From NCBI GenBank assembly GCA_012034765.1, contig JAAUOU010000052.1, positions 1-32,159 on the forward strand: 32,159 nucleotides of DNA, written 5' to 3'. Position numbers and translations under genes: made by a program. Below are positions 16,040 through 26,168 of this stretch, piece after piece. A model generated the notes under the pieces. The model was given only the letters and a program-made list of their open reading frames with translations. It made no database searches and was not told the DNA's origin. The DNA is from Pleurocapsaceae cyanobacterium CSU_1_1 (GTDB lineage: Bacteria > Cyanobacteriota > Cyanobacteriia > Cyanobacteriales > Xenococcaceae). How positions within the stretch are numbered: position 1 is the stretch's first letter; each line of letters opens with the position of its first letter.

Positions 16040-17278
16040 TTAATCTTGACGAAACTGCTCAACGCATTCTTGATAAACTTCAGATAGCCATTTGCCTTTA
16101 GCTGACCAAGTATGAAGTTCTTGAATTCGCTGTTGACCTATTTTGCCCATTTGCACACATAAATCTGGGTTCTCAGCTAATTTCACCATCGCTTTTGCCA
16201 AATCTGTCACTGCCTGTTCAGGACTATGAGCAGTAATCTTAATACCGATATCGGGGGTTACGGTTTCTCCAGGTCCTCCTAAATCTAAACAAAGAATTGG
16301 TCTTCCTGATGCCATAGCTTCCAAAGTCACCCAGCCACCTGAATCGTGTAGGCTTGGATGTACCAGCGCAGAACACTGTCCGAGCTTGACTAAGACTTCT
16401 TGACGATCTAACAAGCCGAAAAATATTACTCGCTCAGAAATATTTAATTCTTGCGCCAAACGCTCAAGCCTTTCTTGTTCAGGACCTTCCCCTACGATCC
16501 AATACTCGGCGTTAGTTATATTAGCTTCAGCAAAAGCTCGTAGTCCCAAATAAATTCCCTTCCAGTGCAGGAGACGGGCAACGTTAATAAACCTGACAGG
16601 ATTTCCAGTAGGAGGAGGACATTGACTAAGCTGCTCAATTTCTGCTTGAGCAATTCCCGTTTCTGAAGCTTGCTTAATCTTTAACGCCCCTAGTTTACTG
16701 AGTTTTTCTGCCGTATCCTGAGTAGTGGCATAGGCGATCGCACTCTTGCGAGCAGTCAGACGAGTTAGGGGGTCTAGTTCACCAATACCGCGCCAAATTA
16801 ACCGCAGATATTCGTAAAGCTTGTTTTTAAAGCTAAAATCAACCCAAAATTTAGCGGGTGCTGATTCTCCACCACCCACAGGTCCCCAAATAAAAGGAAT
16901 TGGTAATAATGATAGTAAGCTGGGAACAGAATAGCGAACAAACGTGACATGATGAGCAAGATCAAAATTTATTTGCCGATGTAGTTTTTGCGCTACAAAG
17001 TAAGCCTGGATTTGCCAGAGATAATAGTGCAACTGCATCGCCCCAGATTGTCCCCAGCGCAAGCTATCTTTCCAAAAAGGTAGGGTAAAATAAACAAACT
17101 GAAGATTGGGAATTGGGTTACGCTTCAGCTCCGCCTCAATTGCCTCTTTGCTTTCATCTGGGCGAGTCAAAACCCAAACCTGATGATCTTTTGCCACTTC
17201 CTGGGCGATATGCCAACCCACCCCACGTTCAGATCCCTTTCCTGGTTCACATGAATATGCTGATAATAAAACTTTCAT
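16040..17278 (-). CDS. GT4 glycosyltransferase
   Basis: 412 residues, GT-B fold. The N-terminal SAYSCEPGKGSERGVGWH is a recognisable start of a GT4 subgroup in which Gly-rich residues touch the acceptor. The middle has IPFIWGPVGGGES. The C-terminal domain begins near VRFINVARLLHWKGIYLGL; SALVHPSLHDSGGWVTLEAM is its donor-binding part, with Asp where many relatives have the first Glu of E-x7-E. Retaining sugar transfer, cytoplasmic, donor unknown. It lies between the frameshifted GT4 and the beta-helix lipoprotein. No Shine-Dalgarno is visible; the start is set by the family N-terminus. Confidence 0.88.
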   Translation of the reverse strand: MKVLLSAYSCEPGKGSERGVGWHIAQEVAKDHQVWVLTRPDESKEAIEAELKRNPIPNLQFVYFTLPFWKDSLRWGQSGAMQLHYYLWQIQAYFVAQKLHRQINFDLAHHVTFVRYSVPSLLSLLPIPFIWGPVGGGESAPAKFWVDFSFKNKLYEYLRLIWRGIGELDPLTRLTARKSAIAYATTQDTAEKLSKLGALKIKQASETGIAQAEIEQLSQCPPPTGNPVRFINVARLLHWKGIYLGLRAFAEANITNAEYWIVGEGPEQERLERLAQELNISERVIFFGLLDRQEVLVKLGQCSALVHPSLHDSGGWVTLEAMASGRPILCLDLGGPGETVTPDIGIKITAHSPEQAVTDLAKAMVKLAENPDLCVQMGKIGQQRIQELHTWSAKGKWLSEVYQECVEQFRQD

Positions 17279-17339
17279 TTAATTTAAGTATTAATAATAT
17301 TTGGCAACAAATAGCAAGTTGAATAAAATTAAGTCGATA

Positions 17340-18483
17340 CTAATCTGCAAGTATTGCACTTTTTGATTGAACGACCTGCTCATATAGCTGGGCTGTTTTT
17401 TCAGCGGTTTTTTTCCAGCTAAACTCTTTTATGCGTGCGAAACCTCGGTCAATTAACTCTTGGCGAAAATCGCGATCGCGATTGATACGCAATACGGCTT
17501 GAGTAATGGCAACAACGTCGGTGGGTTCTACTAAAACTGCGGCATCCCCTACCACTTCTGGGATGGCAGAAACATTACTAGTAATTGTCGGCGTACCGCA
17601 AGCCATTGCTTCTAAAACAGTCAACCCAAAACCCTCATAAAGAGAGGGAGCGACAAGAACATCAGCAGCACAATAAAAGTTAATCACAGCCTGTCGTTCG
17701 GGATTACTGACCGAAGTAATATGTTCGCTTAAATTATTAGCTTTAATATATTGCTCCTGTTCAGGATGAAAATCTCCGCCAACTTTCCACAGACGAACGG
17801 GAATACCTTGCTCGGCGATCGCTTTAATGACTTTTAAGACTGTTTCGATATTTTTACGTTGATGATTAGAACCCACATGCAGCAGGCAAATCTCATCAGG
17901 TGATTTGGCATATTGTTGTTTCCAGTCAGCTATTGCTTTCTTGTCTGGGACATTAAATACGGTATCTACACCATTGGGAACGATCGCGATTTTTGCTGGA
18001 GAGATGTTTAACCAATCAGTGACATCTTTGGCAGTGTTACTCGAAACAGCAATAGTGCTATCAGCAACGGTAATTCCCTTGACACAATATTGCCAAACCG
18101 CCAGACTAAAGGTAGGAAAACGAGCCTCTGTTTTCAAAATTTCGGGATAGATAAACTGCACTAAATCATGACAGGTAACTATTACAGACTGTCCAGTTTT
18201 CTTGAGTCCATAGGCAATGTGACCATCGGTGTGGTCAATAATGTGAAACAGGTCGGCTTTTATTTGGCTAACAGCCCGCGGATGATCATAGAAACGCTCG
18301 TAGTATTTGCGGATAGGATTGCCTGCATGCCAAAGATTTTCTGGATTCTTACTCCAGGGTTGAGGGGCTATTTCTAGGATCTCCCAATCTGGTCTAAGCT
18401 TTTAGTTCAGCCACCAAGTTATCGGTATAAACATCCATACTAAAAGCTACTTTTGGCTGTCGTCTGACAATTGCTATCCTCAT
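17340..18483 (-). pseudogene. GT4 glycosyltransferase with a +1 frameshift
   Basis: The true start is ATG 18483, with AGGAGAAG a few bases upstream. That frame gives MRIAIVRRQPKVAFSMDVYT and stops after ELKA at about 18395-18397. The next frame takes over at once as KLRPDWEILEIAPQPW, continues through IIDHTDGHIAYGL and VTCHDLVQFIYPE, and runs to the normal end at 17340. Together they make an intact GT4 of about 380 residues with VGSNHQRKNIETVL and the E-x7-E signature in YEGFGLTVLEAMACGTP. The break is at the AAAA run (TTTT on the plus strand, 18400-18403): one base too many or two too few. The 273-residue downstream ORF alone begins at an internal GTG and lacks the acceptor domain. Confidence 0.85.
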
Positions 18484-18543
18484 TTATTCTTCTCCTAAAT
18501 AATTTAAAATCATTATTTTTACTATTAAAAAATCTCTAAGATG

Positions 18544-19628
18544 TTAGATATATTGAGAAATCAGCTTATTTCTTTGCATTAGCGCGATCGCCAACCAGCT
18601 AAACAAAAAACTAGAGATGGAGTAAATCAACATGGATGTAATCGAAACGCTTTGAGTAACTTGCGGTATAGTTTTCGTCAGTAAAATCTCGACAATGCTT
18701 TTAACTAGAGGATGTACCAAGTAAATTCCAAAAGAACACAAACCGAGATTAGTAATCAAATTGCTGTTAGAAATGTATTTGGAAACCGCAATTCCAAACA
18801 GCAACAGAGAGTAAGCAATTAATAACTCACTCACAGCATTGGGCAAATACTTTGCTCCTAAAATATCTACTAGTAAGAAAAACAAAAATATGGCAGTTAT
18901 GTTTGCTGGTCGATAAAGCCACTGCGTATCTTTTCTCAAAATTGCCTGGAGTAATAGAGCGATCGCAAAGTAAGGTAAACACCTAATTAACCAAGCCAGG
19001 TTAACTAAAATACATCTCCAGGTCTGAGCAAAAATATTGTCCCAGTCAGCTATGGGAAATAAATGCACAAAGGCATCATAGGCACCCAAATTAAAATTAT
19101 TTCCTGAAACCATCAAAAGCTGATAAAGCAAAATACTGACTGTAGCCAAAATGATAAGAGAAAAATTGAATACTTTACCTGGTTGAGATAATTTGCTAGA
19201 TAGAGCAGCGTCGTACCAGCTATTAACAGAGGAATAAAATAGAGATGATAAGAAGCACCTCCCAGGAAAACGATCGCTACAGGATCTGCTAGTATTTGCG
19301 GGATTTGTGCTGTTTCTTTGGCGAGAAAAGCAATAGCTAATTTAGTGACAACATAAAGCAAGCTCCACAATAGATATGGCACGACGATCCGCTGAATTTT
19401 TTTCTGCCAAAAAGCGCGATCGATCTTTAACGGCGTTCTTTTCGTATTAAAGTAAAAAGACGCTGCCAAAAAAAACGGTACGGCAAAGTAAAATAAATAG
19501 CGAAATTGAATAGCGCGATCGCTAATTGGCACTCCCCAAGTTTCATCCCCTGAATGGACTAAGATGACGGCGAAGGCTGCTAACCCACGACACAAATCGA
19601 TGCCTGCTACTCTATGTGTTTCGCTCAT
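18544..19628 (-). pseudogene. acyltransferase-3 family membrane protein with a frameshift
   Basis: Two overlapping frames make one protein. The first (19628 down to 19113) starts MSETHRVAGIDLCRGLAAFA with the conserved HSGDE histidine region and RIVVPYLLWSLLY. The second frame reads SSKLSQPGKVFNFSLIILAT, then further membrane helices and the late LGLCSFGIYLVHPLVKS motif, to 18544. Joined, they give about 361 residues and some ten membrane segments, normal for acyltransferases (OafA/ExoZ type) that add O-acetyl or other acyl groups to sugars. The shift lies near 19195-19205 (one base short), or a little downstream since both frames are open there. It starts 3 bp after the neighbouring GT4 stop. 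Confidence 0.85.
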
Positions 19629-19631
19629 AAA

Positions 19632-20759
19632 TCACTTCAATGTTGGAATTAATTTTTGCCACTGCTCGACTAATCTTTGGGCAATTCGTTCATGAGAATA
19701 ATTTTGTTTTACTCTCTCTAGTCCATAGTTCCCTATTTCCTCCCGCCAATTGCGATCACAAATAAGCCGTTTTAAAATTTTGGCTAAAGCCACGGGATCT
19801 CCTTCAGAAAAAACCAAGTCATCCCTAGCAATTACGTGAGGAATCTCTCCACAGCTAGAACCAACTACAGGAATACCCATAGCCATAGCTTCAATAATGA
19901 CGTGACCAAACTGTTCCTTCCAGGTGGCAACAGTCCGAGAGGGTAAGACTAAGACATCAAATTTACCTAACTCCACAGGTGCTGCTTCATGACGTACCGC
20001 ACCTCGCCAGATTAATCGCTCGTTAATCTGCAAAATTTCTGCTTTTTGGCGTAGATCTGCTTCGCTTTCACCCGAACCACACAGAGTAACCTGAAAATCT
20101 AAATCTTGCTCCTGAAGCTGGCTCACGGCAGTAAATAAAAGATCTAGCCCTTTTTCGGGAACTAGCCTTCCCAGAAAACCAATATTTATCTGATCTTGAG
20201 GTGATTTTCTTGCCAAAGGAGTAAACAACTCGGTATCTACTCCCATTTGTGGCATTACCTCGATCTGTCCTTGATAGTTCCAGCTACGCATTACCTCAGC
20301 ACCGTCTTGATTACCAGCTAGATAAAGCTTGCTTGCCCCCATGACAAAATTTCTGATCCAACGACGAAAGAACGGTAAAGAGCGTAATTGATTCTCCCAG
20401 CCAAATACCACCATTGGCTTACGGAACAACCTTGCCCAGAAGGCGACCTCAAAAGCACAAAGGGAAAAAATCTCTTCTTCTACCTGAATTACGTCAGGTT
20501 TAAAGTCATTAATTACCTGCCAAATCTTCCAGGGATTATAAATATGAGCGCCGACTCTACCAGAGAACCAAACTGAGGCAGAGTAAGTTTTTATTTCAGG
20601 AAAGGGAGTTTCCAGCTCAATGATGCGCTTCCATTCCAGAGCATGCCAATTACTAGGAGCTAGCAAAGCAACCTCTACTAGTTCCGTATCGGCGATCGCT
20701 TTTAGCTTACCCTGATTTACCCCCACCACATAAGTATGGCTGATAAATAAAACCCTCAT
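19632..20759 (-). CDS. GT4 glycosyltransferase
   Basis: 375 residues from ATG 20759, where MRVLFISHTYVVGVNQGKL is the expected GT4 N-terminus and GGGG lies 6 bases upstream; the frame is open up to 20870, which would overlap the polymerase gene. DVIQVEEEIFSLCAFEV is in the acceptor domain. IGFLGRLVPEKGLDLLFTAV opens the donor domain and EQFGHVIIEAMAMGIPVV has both glutamates of E-x7-E. It adds a sugar on the cytoplasmic side; sugar unknown. Next to a Wzy-like polymerase upstream and a frameshifted acyltransferase downstream in the same operon. Confidence 0.88.
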   Translation of the reverse strand: MRVLFISHTYVVGVNQGKLKAIADTELVEVALLAPSNWHALEWKRIIELETPFPEIKTYSASVWFSGRVGAHIYNPWKIWQVINDFKPDVIQVEEEIFSLCAFEVAFWARLFRKPMVVFGWENQLRSLPFFRRWIRNFVMGASKLYLAGNQDGAEVMRSWNYQGQIEVMPQMGVDTELFTPLARKSPQDQINIGFLGRLVPEKGLDLLFTAVSQLQEQDLDFQVTLCGSGESEADLRQKAEILQINERLIWRGAVRHEAAPVELGKFDVLVLPSRTVATWKEQFGHVIIEAMAMGIPVVGSSCGEIPHVIARDDLVFSEGDPVALAKILKRLICDRNWREEIGNYGLERVKQNYSHERIAQRLVEQWQKLIPTLK

Positions 20760-20847
20760 TTTTTGCCCCGTAGAAGCTGATACACAAGCCTTAGAAACAT
20801 TTGCAGATTGAATAGTATTATACATAAAGTTATTAAGTAATATAAAT

Positions 20848-22215
20848 TTAAACTTGTGCCTGCTGCTCAAATTTCAGCCGCCTTTCATGCCAGGCCAACC
20901 CAAGCAACATAGAAAGAAACAGCATATAGCCAGGCTCTTCAAGCTGAGTAAAAATAAACCCCAAAACTAGAGTCGCCAGCAAGGTAATTTTCAAGGAATT
21001 ATCTACGCCAAAATATTGCCAAATTAAAGAGGTCAAATACATGTAAGCCCCCAGACCTAACAGCCCGATGTCTCCCCAAATTCCAGCCCAGCCAAAAATA
21101 GGACTAAACAGACTTGAGCCAGTAGCTAACCAAAAACCATCAATAAACTTGCGAGACTGTATCCCAATAGAAGTAGTAGTTGCCCCTAAAGGTTTTAGAA
21201 TTGGGGCATAGTCCTGCATAAACCACGCTCCTAAACGGCTTACCGTATGACCAGGCCCCAAACCAAATAACCAGTTAGCTGGAGATTCAAACTCAGCTAA
21301 GATTGCTTTGACCGAATAGAGTTTGGTAAACCAAGCATCTCCATTTTGTCCATATAAATCTGGTCTAGCCCATGCGGTAAAAGCATTTAACGCCTCCAAA
21401 TTTTGAACACACCAGAAAAAGATCAGCCCAGTAATCATAATGCCCAGCAAGAGCTGAATGGTTTTCCCTACATCTTTAAAATTAAAGATAATTAAAATTA
21501 TCCATGCCAAAAAATAGGCAAATATAAGCTGTTTAGAATCAGAAAACAGTAGTTGCCATGACGCTGCCAAAATTGTTGTAACTCTAACCCACAGGGGAAA
21601 GTTTTTGCCGTTTGCCAAAAAGTACAGAGCAAATGCCAGAGATACTGATGCCGACACATAATTACCCGCTCCTGAGACAAAAAACACTCCACCACAGCCA
21701 TCAGTACCGTTAAATCCCTGACCGTCAATTTTTCCGCTATCAATCAGGGGTTTTTGGGCTGCTGCTAGTAAGAAGTTAATTACCACTGATCCTATCAACC
21801 AGGTTTTGAGTTTCGTAAATGATTTTGTTGACATAGGAATACAGACAATTGTAGCCAAAAACATCATTGGCTCTGCCAACATCATGAAGCTAACCACAGC
21901 ATTAATAAAGCCAGCCTGATTCCAGATAGCACTGGCTAAAATCGCGATCAGAAAAATTAACATCCCCCAGAGTAAAGAGCTTACTAACATAGCTTGCTGC
22001 GGATTTTTGGTAGTCGCCGTGGCTAAAGCAATTCCCAGAACCAGAGGCACAATGACAAAATGAGCATGAACCAAAATTGCGGGAGCTGAAGTCAAAGTAA
22101 TAAAAATCCGCCCGTAGAAAACGAGGCAAAAAGCAAAAATGATAAAGTTGATATTATTCGTCCAGGTCAAATTTTCTTTCGACCTTCTGCTGAGAGGTTC
22201 GGCACTATTAAACAT
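20848..22215 (-). CDS. Wzy/O-antigen-ligase-like membrane polymerase
   Basis: 455 residues and about 11-12 membrane segments, the first at about 22-42. A long external loop (about 280-350) includes LFGLGPGHTVSRLG, the G-x-G-rich loop typical of O-antigen ligase and polymerase families, with AWFMQDYAP after it. These enzymes join or transfer lipid-linked repeat units at the outer face of the membrane. Sequence similarity in the family is low, so whether it is a Wzy polymerase or a ligase is undecided; the single copy in a locus with a Wzc-like regulator favours a polymerase. Its gene ends 89 bp before the GT4 start used here. Confidence 0.75.
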   Translation of the reverse strand: MFNSAEPLSRRSKENLTWTNNINFIIFAFCLVFYGRIFITLTSAPAILVHAHFVIVPLVLGIALATATTKNPQQAMLVSSLLWGMLIFLIAILASAIWNQAGFINAVVSFMMLAEPMMFLATIVCIPMSTKSFTKLKTWLIGSVVINFLLAAAQKPLIDSGKIDGQGFNGTDGCGGVFFVSGAGNYVSASVSLAFALYFLANGKNFPLWVRVTTILAASWQLLFSDSKQLIFAYFLAWIILIIFNFKDVGKTIQLLLGIMITGLIFFWCVQNLEALNAFTAWARPDLYGQNGDAWFTKLYSVKAILAEFESPANWLFGLGPGHTVSRLGAWFMQDYAPILKPLGATTTSIGIQSRKFIDGFWLATGSSLFSPIFGWAGIWGDIGLLGLGAYMYLTSLIWQYFGVDNSLKITLLATLVLGFIFTQLEEPGYMLFLSMLLGLAWHERRLKFEQQAQV

Positions 22216-22259
22216 AATCGATGCAGGTACATATAACTATGATTTCTAAACTATGATTT

Positions 22260-23314
22260 TCAACCGATCAATGCTCGAAGTTTAGTGGTTGTCCAACTAA
22301 TTAATTTCGGACGGTCTTGGGGAGCATATAGCCAAGAAATAGCTGGCTTGGCTAGGGTTAGAGGCATTAAGCCTACCCAGATAAACCACAGACTGTAAAA
22401 AATGCGCTTAGGCAAATTAAAGTTTGAATATTTCCAGAGACTTCTAATCCCTTGATAAATTAGCTCAATCGAGCGATCGCTCTCCACAGGATGATTTTGG
22501 GCATTAAGTCTTAAGGAAATAATTCTTGACCACAGTCGACCAATAGAACGCTGTTCTAAATCTGGAGGAATCTGGTAGCCTAGTTCCTGAGCTTTGTTAG
22601 TTATCAAGGCAAAATTTTGTAGATCATGACGGACAAAGCGTTTAAAGCGATCGCCTGTCACCGTCGCTAATGCCCATTGGTTACTATCGTGAACTCGATA
22701 AGCTCCCAGAGCATGGTCAATCGCCACCACTTCACCGTAAAATGGCACTTGAAATGATAGATAATCATCAGCGGTTAGTTTGTATGCCTCGGGAATAGGA
22801 AACAGGTTAGTTAATGCTTTACGGTTGAGAGCATTCCCACTGGTGGGGGTACTACTGTAACCGCTAGTTTCCAGGAGCATTTGCCAGACCTTACCCCGAG
22901 AAAGAGGAATCGTCCCCTGGGGATATGAATAGCCCATGGATTGCCCTCTCCCATCTACGACATCCAAGCGATAATGTACCTTAGCTAAGTCAGACTGCCA
23001 GACCTTGACAATTTCCGCCACAGCTTGAGGGAACAGATAATCATCTGAATCGAGGAAAATAATAATTTCTCCCTGACTACGGGCAAAACCACTATTAAAA
23101 GCTTCTGCTTGTTTACCGTTAGGCTGCAAGATTGGGATGATGCGATCGCCATATTTTAGTATCACATCACGAGAATGATCGGTAGAACCATCATCGACCA
23201 CAATAACTTCAACATGAGAATAGGTTTGATTTAAGGCACTTTCAATAGCCTCACCCAAAAACGCTCATAGTTGTAATTATTGATAATAATGCTAACAAGT
23301 CTTTGCTCTTTCAT
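22260..23314 (-). pseudogene. GT2 glycosyltransferase with an early -1 frameshift
   Basis: The real start appears to be ATG 23314: MKEQRLVSIIINNYNYERF is the textbook GT2 N-terminus. It then goes out of frame and stops soon after. The other frame continues precisely as LGEAIESALNQTYSHVEVIV, then VDDGSTD (nucleotide binding), FLDSDD (metal-binding DxD) and TADDYLSF, to 22260. Adding one base to the five-base run at 23257-23261 (T5 on the coding strand) restores a protein of about 351 residues. Without it, translation could start only inside, losing the first beta strand. Function when intact: inverting transfer of a sugar to the growing repeat unit. Confidence 0.85.
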
Positions 23315-23455
23315 ACTCTAGAGTTACCTCTCTGATGACAAACGTTTCATCTTTTAATAAACTAATTTAACCAGTCCCTAATTTAAAGCAGTGTGTCAAG
23401 GCATTTAATAGTTTAAAAATCTATAAATTTATCTGTATTGTTAATCCAGTGAAAC

Positions 23456-24325
23456 TCAATTCGTTAGCAGTGAATGTTTCGGTAATATTTCCCAATCACT
23501 GGGAATGAAATCAGAGGCAACGGGCTGATCATCATTCCAGGGGGATGGGCAGATTACAAGTTTGTCTTCTGACTCTGATAACCATGCTCCCCACCAACTA
23601 AACGTGCTATTTGCAATTACAAAATGCTTGCATTGACTCATTAGATATAAAGATTTTGCAGGTGGAAGTCCTTCTACAAAAACAACTTGACCTTTAAGCT
23701 CAGAGAGTAAGCCACGACAATAATTGATGTCATCGGAGAAAACAAAAATACAATTAATGTCTTTTTTTAATCGAATATGCTCTATTGAATTGAGATAATA
23801 CTCCTCTGAACACACACCTAAGTGGGAGCATTGCAAGAAATCACCTCTTCTAATGCTTACTGCAAGACTTTGAGATTCTTGTGCTAGCAACAATAATTTG
23901 TTTAGCGTAGGATCAATCAGGTCGCTTTTTAATGCAAAAGCCTTAACAAGGGTTTTCTTATCGGGAAATAAGCTGGGAGACTGAAAAAAACCAGTATAGG
24001 AGCTATAAACTTTTGAGAAAAGCAAGCTAAAGTCTTTATGTTCACTTTCAATAAATAAATCGTCTGATTTATAAAACTTTCTCAGCGTAAAATTATGTTG
24101 AATACGATTTATCCAGACATTGAATTTATTACAATAGGAAAAGTAGTCAAATACAGCAAGTTCTTGAAATAGAAAAGCTTTAAATTTTTTCCGTTCTGGC
24201 AAGTAATCGTCTAACAGAATATTGATTTTATATTCTTGAGAGATTTTGATGGCTAAAGCCAATTGAAAAAGTTGATTTCCCAACTGTCCATCTAGGCGAA
24301 TATAAGTGTTTTGATTTAACGGCAT
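23456..24325 (-). CDS. GT11-family (alpha-1,2-fucosyltransferase-like) glycosyltransferase
   Basis: 289 residues. The N-terminal RLDGQLGNQLFQLALA (10-25) is the family's acceptor/donor loop, SIRRGDF (157-163) matches the HxRRGD(Y/F) motif with Ser in place of the His, and IANSTFSWWGAWLS (about 237-250) is the third conserved block. GT11 enzymes move fucose from GDP-fucose in alpha-1,2 linkage; bacterial members sometimes use other sugars. Length is normal. It lies between an ABC exporter (49 bp) and the frameshifted GT2 (141 bp). The His to Ser change may alter activity but is outside the Arg-Arg-Gly-Asp core. Confidence 0.85.
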   Translation of the reverse strand: MPLNQNTYIRLDGQLGNQLFQLALAIKISQEYKINILLDDYLPERKKFKAFLFQELAVFDYFSYCNKFNVWINRIQHNFTLRKFYKSDDLFIESEHKDFSLLFSKVYSSYTGFFQSPSLFPDKKTLVKAFALKSDLIDPTLNKLLLLAQESQSLAVSIRRGDFLQCSHLGVCSEEYYLNSIEHIRLKKDINCIFVFSDDINYCRGLLSELKGQVVFVEGLPPAKSLYLMSQCKHFVIANSTFSWWGAWLSESEDKLVICPSPWNDDQPVASDFIPSDWEILPKHSLLTN

Positions 24326-24374
24326 CTGTAGAAAGATATTTAAATAAAGTGATAATTTTCTTATGATTCCAAAT

Positions 24375-26168
24375 TTAGCTATTTAGAACAACTTCTTGAT
24401 AAGTACCTGATTTTAAAATTTTGCCCTCCTGAAGTTGATAAATGCGATCGCAATGTTCAATCGTAGAGAGTCGGTGGGCAATAATAATGATTGTTTTACT
24501 ACTTCCCAAAATTTTAGTTGCCTCGGTAACCAGTTGCTCTGTTTCGTTATCTAGAGCAGCGGTTGCCTCGTCGAATACCAAAATTTCCTTCTCGTGGTAT
24601 AGCGCCCGAGCAATTCCCACTCTTTGCCGTTGACCTCCAGAGAGCAACACCCCTCTTTCTCCCACCGCAGTATTTAAACCCATCGGCAGTTTTTCAATTA
24701 CTTCGCTTAGTTGGGCTGTTTGAACTGCTGCTTGAACTTTCTGGAGATCAATTTGATTATCGGGAACACCAAAGGCAATGTTTCTCTCTATAGTGTCATC
24801 AATTAGAAAAATTGACTGAGGAACATAGCCAATCAGATTCTGCCAAGCTCTTATCTTGTCTTTAACCGAAATTCCGTCTACAAAAATATCGCCACTCTGG
24901 GGAGAAAGCAAACCCATCAGCACATCTACCAAAGTTGTTTTGCCCGAACCAGACTTACCAATCAGACCAATAGAATGACCTTTCTCAATAGTTAAATTAA
25001 TGCAATCTAGGGCATTAGTCTGAGTATTCGGATATTTGTATCCTAGATTTTCAATCACAATTTGCGATTGAAAAGTAAGTTTGGACTGAGGCTGAGAGTG
25101 ATGTACGGGCAGATTATTCAACTCTTCATTTTTAGATTTGACCTCTTCTGCTTCTTTTAATTCAGCGTAAAGCACATCTAGAGAATGAAGGTCATAGCGA
25201 ATCACACTAATACAGGATATGGTATTACCGGTAGCAGGCAGTAAGCGAATGGAGGCGATCGCAAAAATACCAAATATTGAAGTGATATTTTGACTATCAT
25301 CTTGATTAAAAGTAACAAATAAAAAGGCAAACACAATCAAAAAACTAATAATTACCGCCTCGACAATATAGCGAGGGAGGTTTGAATAGCCAGAAGCCAA
25401 ACCCATATTCGTAGAATACTTCTTTGTTGCTAAATTCATTTGCGCCTCAAAGTAAGACTCACAACCAATTATTCGGGTTTCCTTTAAGCCACCTAGACCA
25501 TGGTTAAGAATGCGAATTATCTCCGCTGAAGCATCAAAGCCCTGTTTACCCCAATAAGCCAATTTATCTTTTAAAGGATTTAAGACTAGCAACGAGAGGA
25601 AAAGTACTAGCGTAATGCCAAGTGAGGCAACAGCATTAGTTGATAATAATAGAGCAACCAATGCAATTATCACTACTCCATTGGAGATCGCCGTCAGCAA
25701 ATTTAAAACTAAACCAATACAAAAGCGATCTGTAAATGTAACGATACTTTGTACTAAATCAGCGGAGTTTCTGCTTAAGTGAAGTGTGTAAGGCGCAGAC
25801 AAATATGACTGCATTAGCTTGGAAGATAAATCGCCTTTTAAACTATGAGAAAATTCTGCAATAGATTTTTGAGTTAAAAACGACAATGCGCTTTTAACGT
25901 AAAAAACAATAATAGTTAAGATGCCAAAATAAAGTATAAAGTTTTGTGGTGAATTAATTGAAAACTTGACGTATAAATTTTGAAGCCAAACGTTGCTGTT
26001 AATATAATCTGGATTAGTTACCATTGCAGAAAAAGGACCAACAAATCCTAATCCAACCATTTCTAGAAATGAACTTAAAATAAACAAGCAAAGCATTATT
26101 AATAAGGATTTATGCTTTTGTTTAGTAACATATAAAAATTTTGCTATGAACTTCTTCATATTTATCAA
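24375..26168 (-). CDS. ABC exporter, MsbA/PglK-like (probable lipid-linked glycan flippase)
   Basis: 597 residues with fused domains. Six membrane helices (about 18-310) are followed by an ATPase: GLIGKSGSGKTTLVD (Walker A), YVPQSIFLID (Q loop), LLSGGQRQRVGIARAL (signature), EILVFDEATAALD (Walker B) and IIAHRLST (switch His). A homodimer in the inner membrane would use ATP to flip a lipid-linked oligosaccharide. No Wzx-type flippase is present in the window, so this protein is the obvious candidate for export. ATG 26168 or, three codons later, ATG 26159 may be used. A TATAAT hexamer lies at 26176-26181 on the same strand, without a good -35. Confidence 0.85.
   Translation of the reverse strand: MINMKKFIAKFLYVTKQKHKSLLIMLCLFILSSFLEMVGLGFVGPFSAMVTNPDYINSNVWLQNLYVKFSINSPQNFILYFGILTIIVFYVKSALSFLTQKSIAEFSHSLKGDLSSKLMQSYLSAPYTLHLSRNSADLVQSIVTFTDRFCIGLVLNLLTAISNGVVIIALVALLLSTNAVASLGITLVLFLSLLVLNPLKDKLAYWGKQGFDASAEIIRILNHGLGGLKETRIIGCESYFEAQMNLATKKYSTNMGLASGYSNLPRYIVEAVIISFLIVFAFLFVTFNQDDSQNITSIFGIFAIASIRLLPATGNTISCISVIRYDLHSLDVLYAELKEAEEVKSKNEELNNLPVHHSQPQSKLTFQSQIVIENLGYKYPNTQTNALDCINLTIEKGHSIGLIGKSGSGKTTLVDVLMGLLSPQSGDIFVDGISVKDKIRAWQNLIGYVPQSIFLIDDTIERNIAFGVPDNQIDLQKVQAAVQTAQLSEVIEKLPMGLNTAVGERGVLLSGGQRQRVGIARALYHEKEILVFDEATAALDNETEQLVTEATKILGSSKTIIIIAHRLSTIEHCDRIYQLQEGKILKSGTYQEVVLNS

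Noticed and set aside
18395-18410. Programmed ribosomal frameshifting at the AAAAG run of the GT4
   Set aside because: The slippery run is short, there is no clear downstream stem-loop or internal Shine-Dalgarno, and two neighbouring genes have similar breaks without such signals; mutation or error is simpler.
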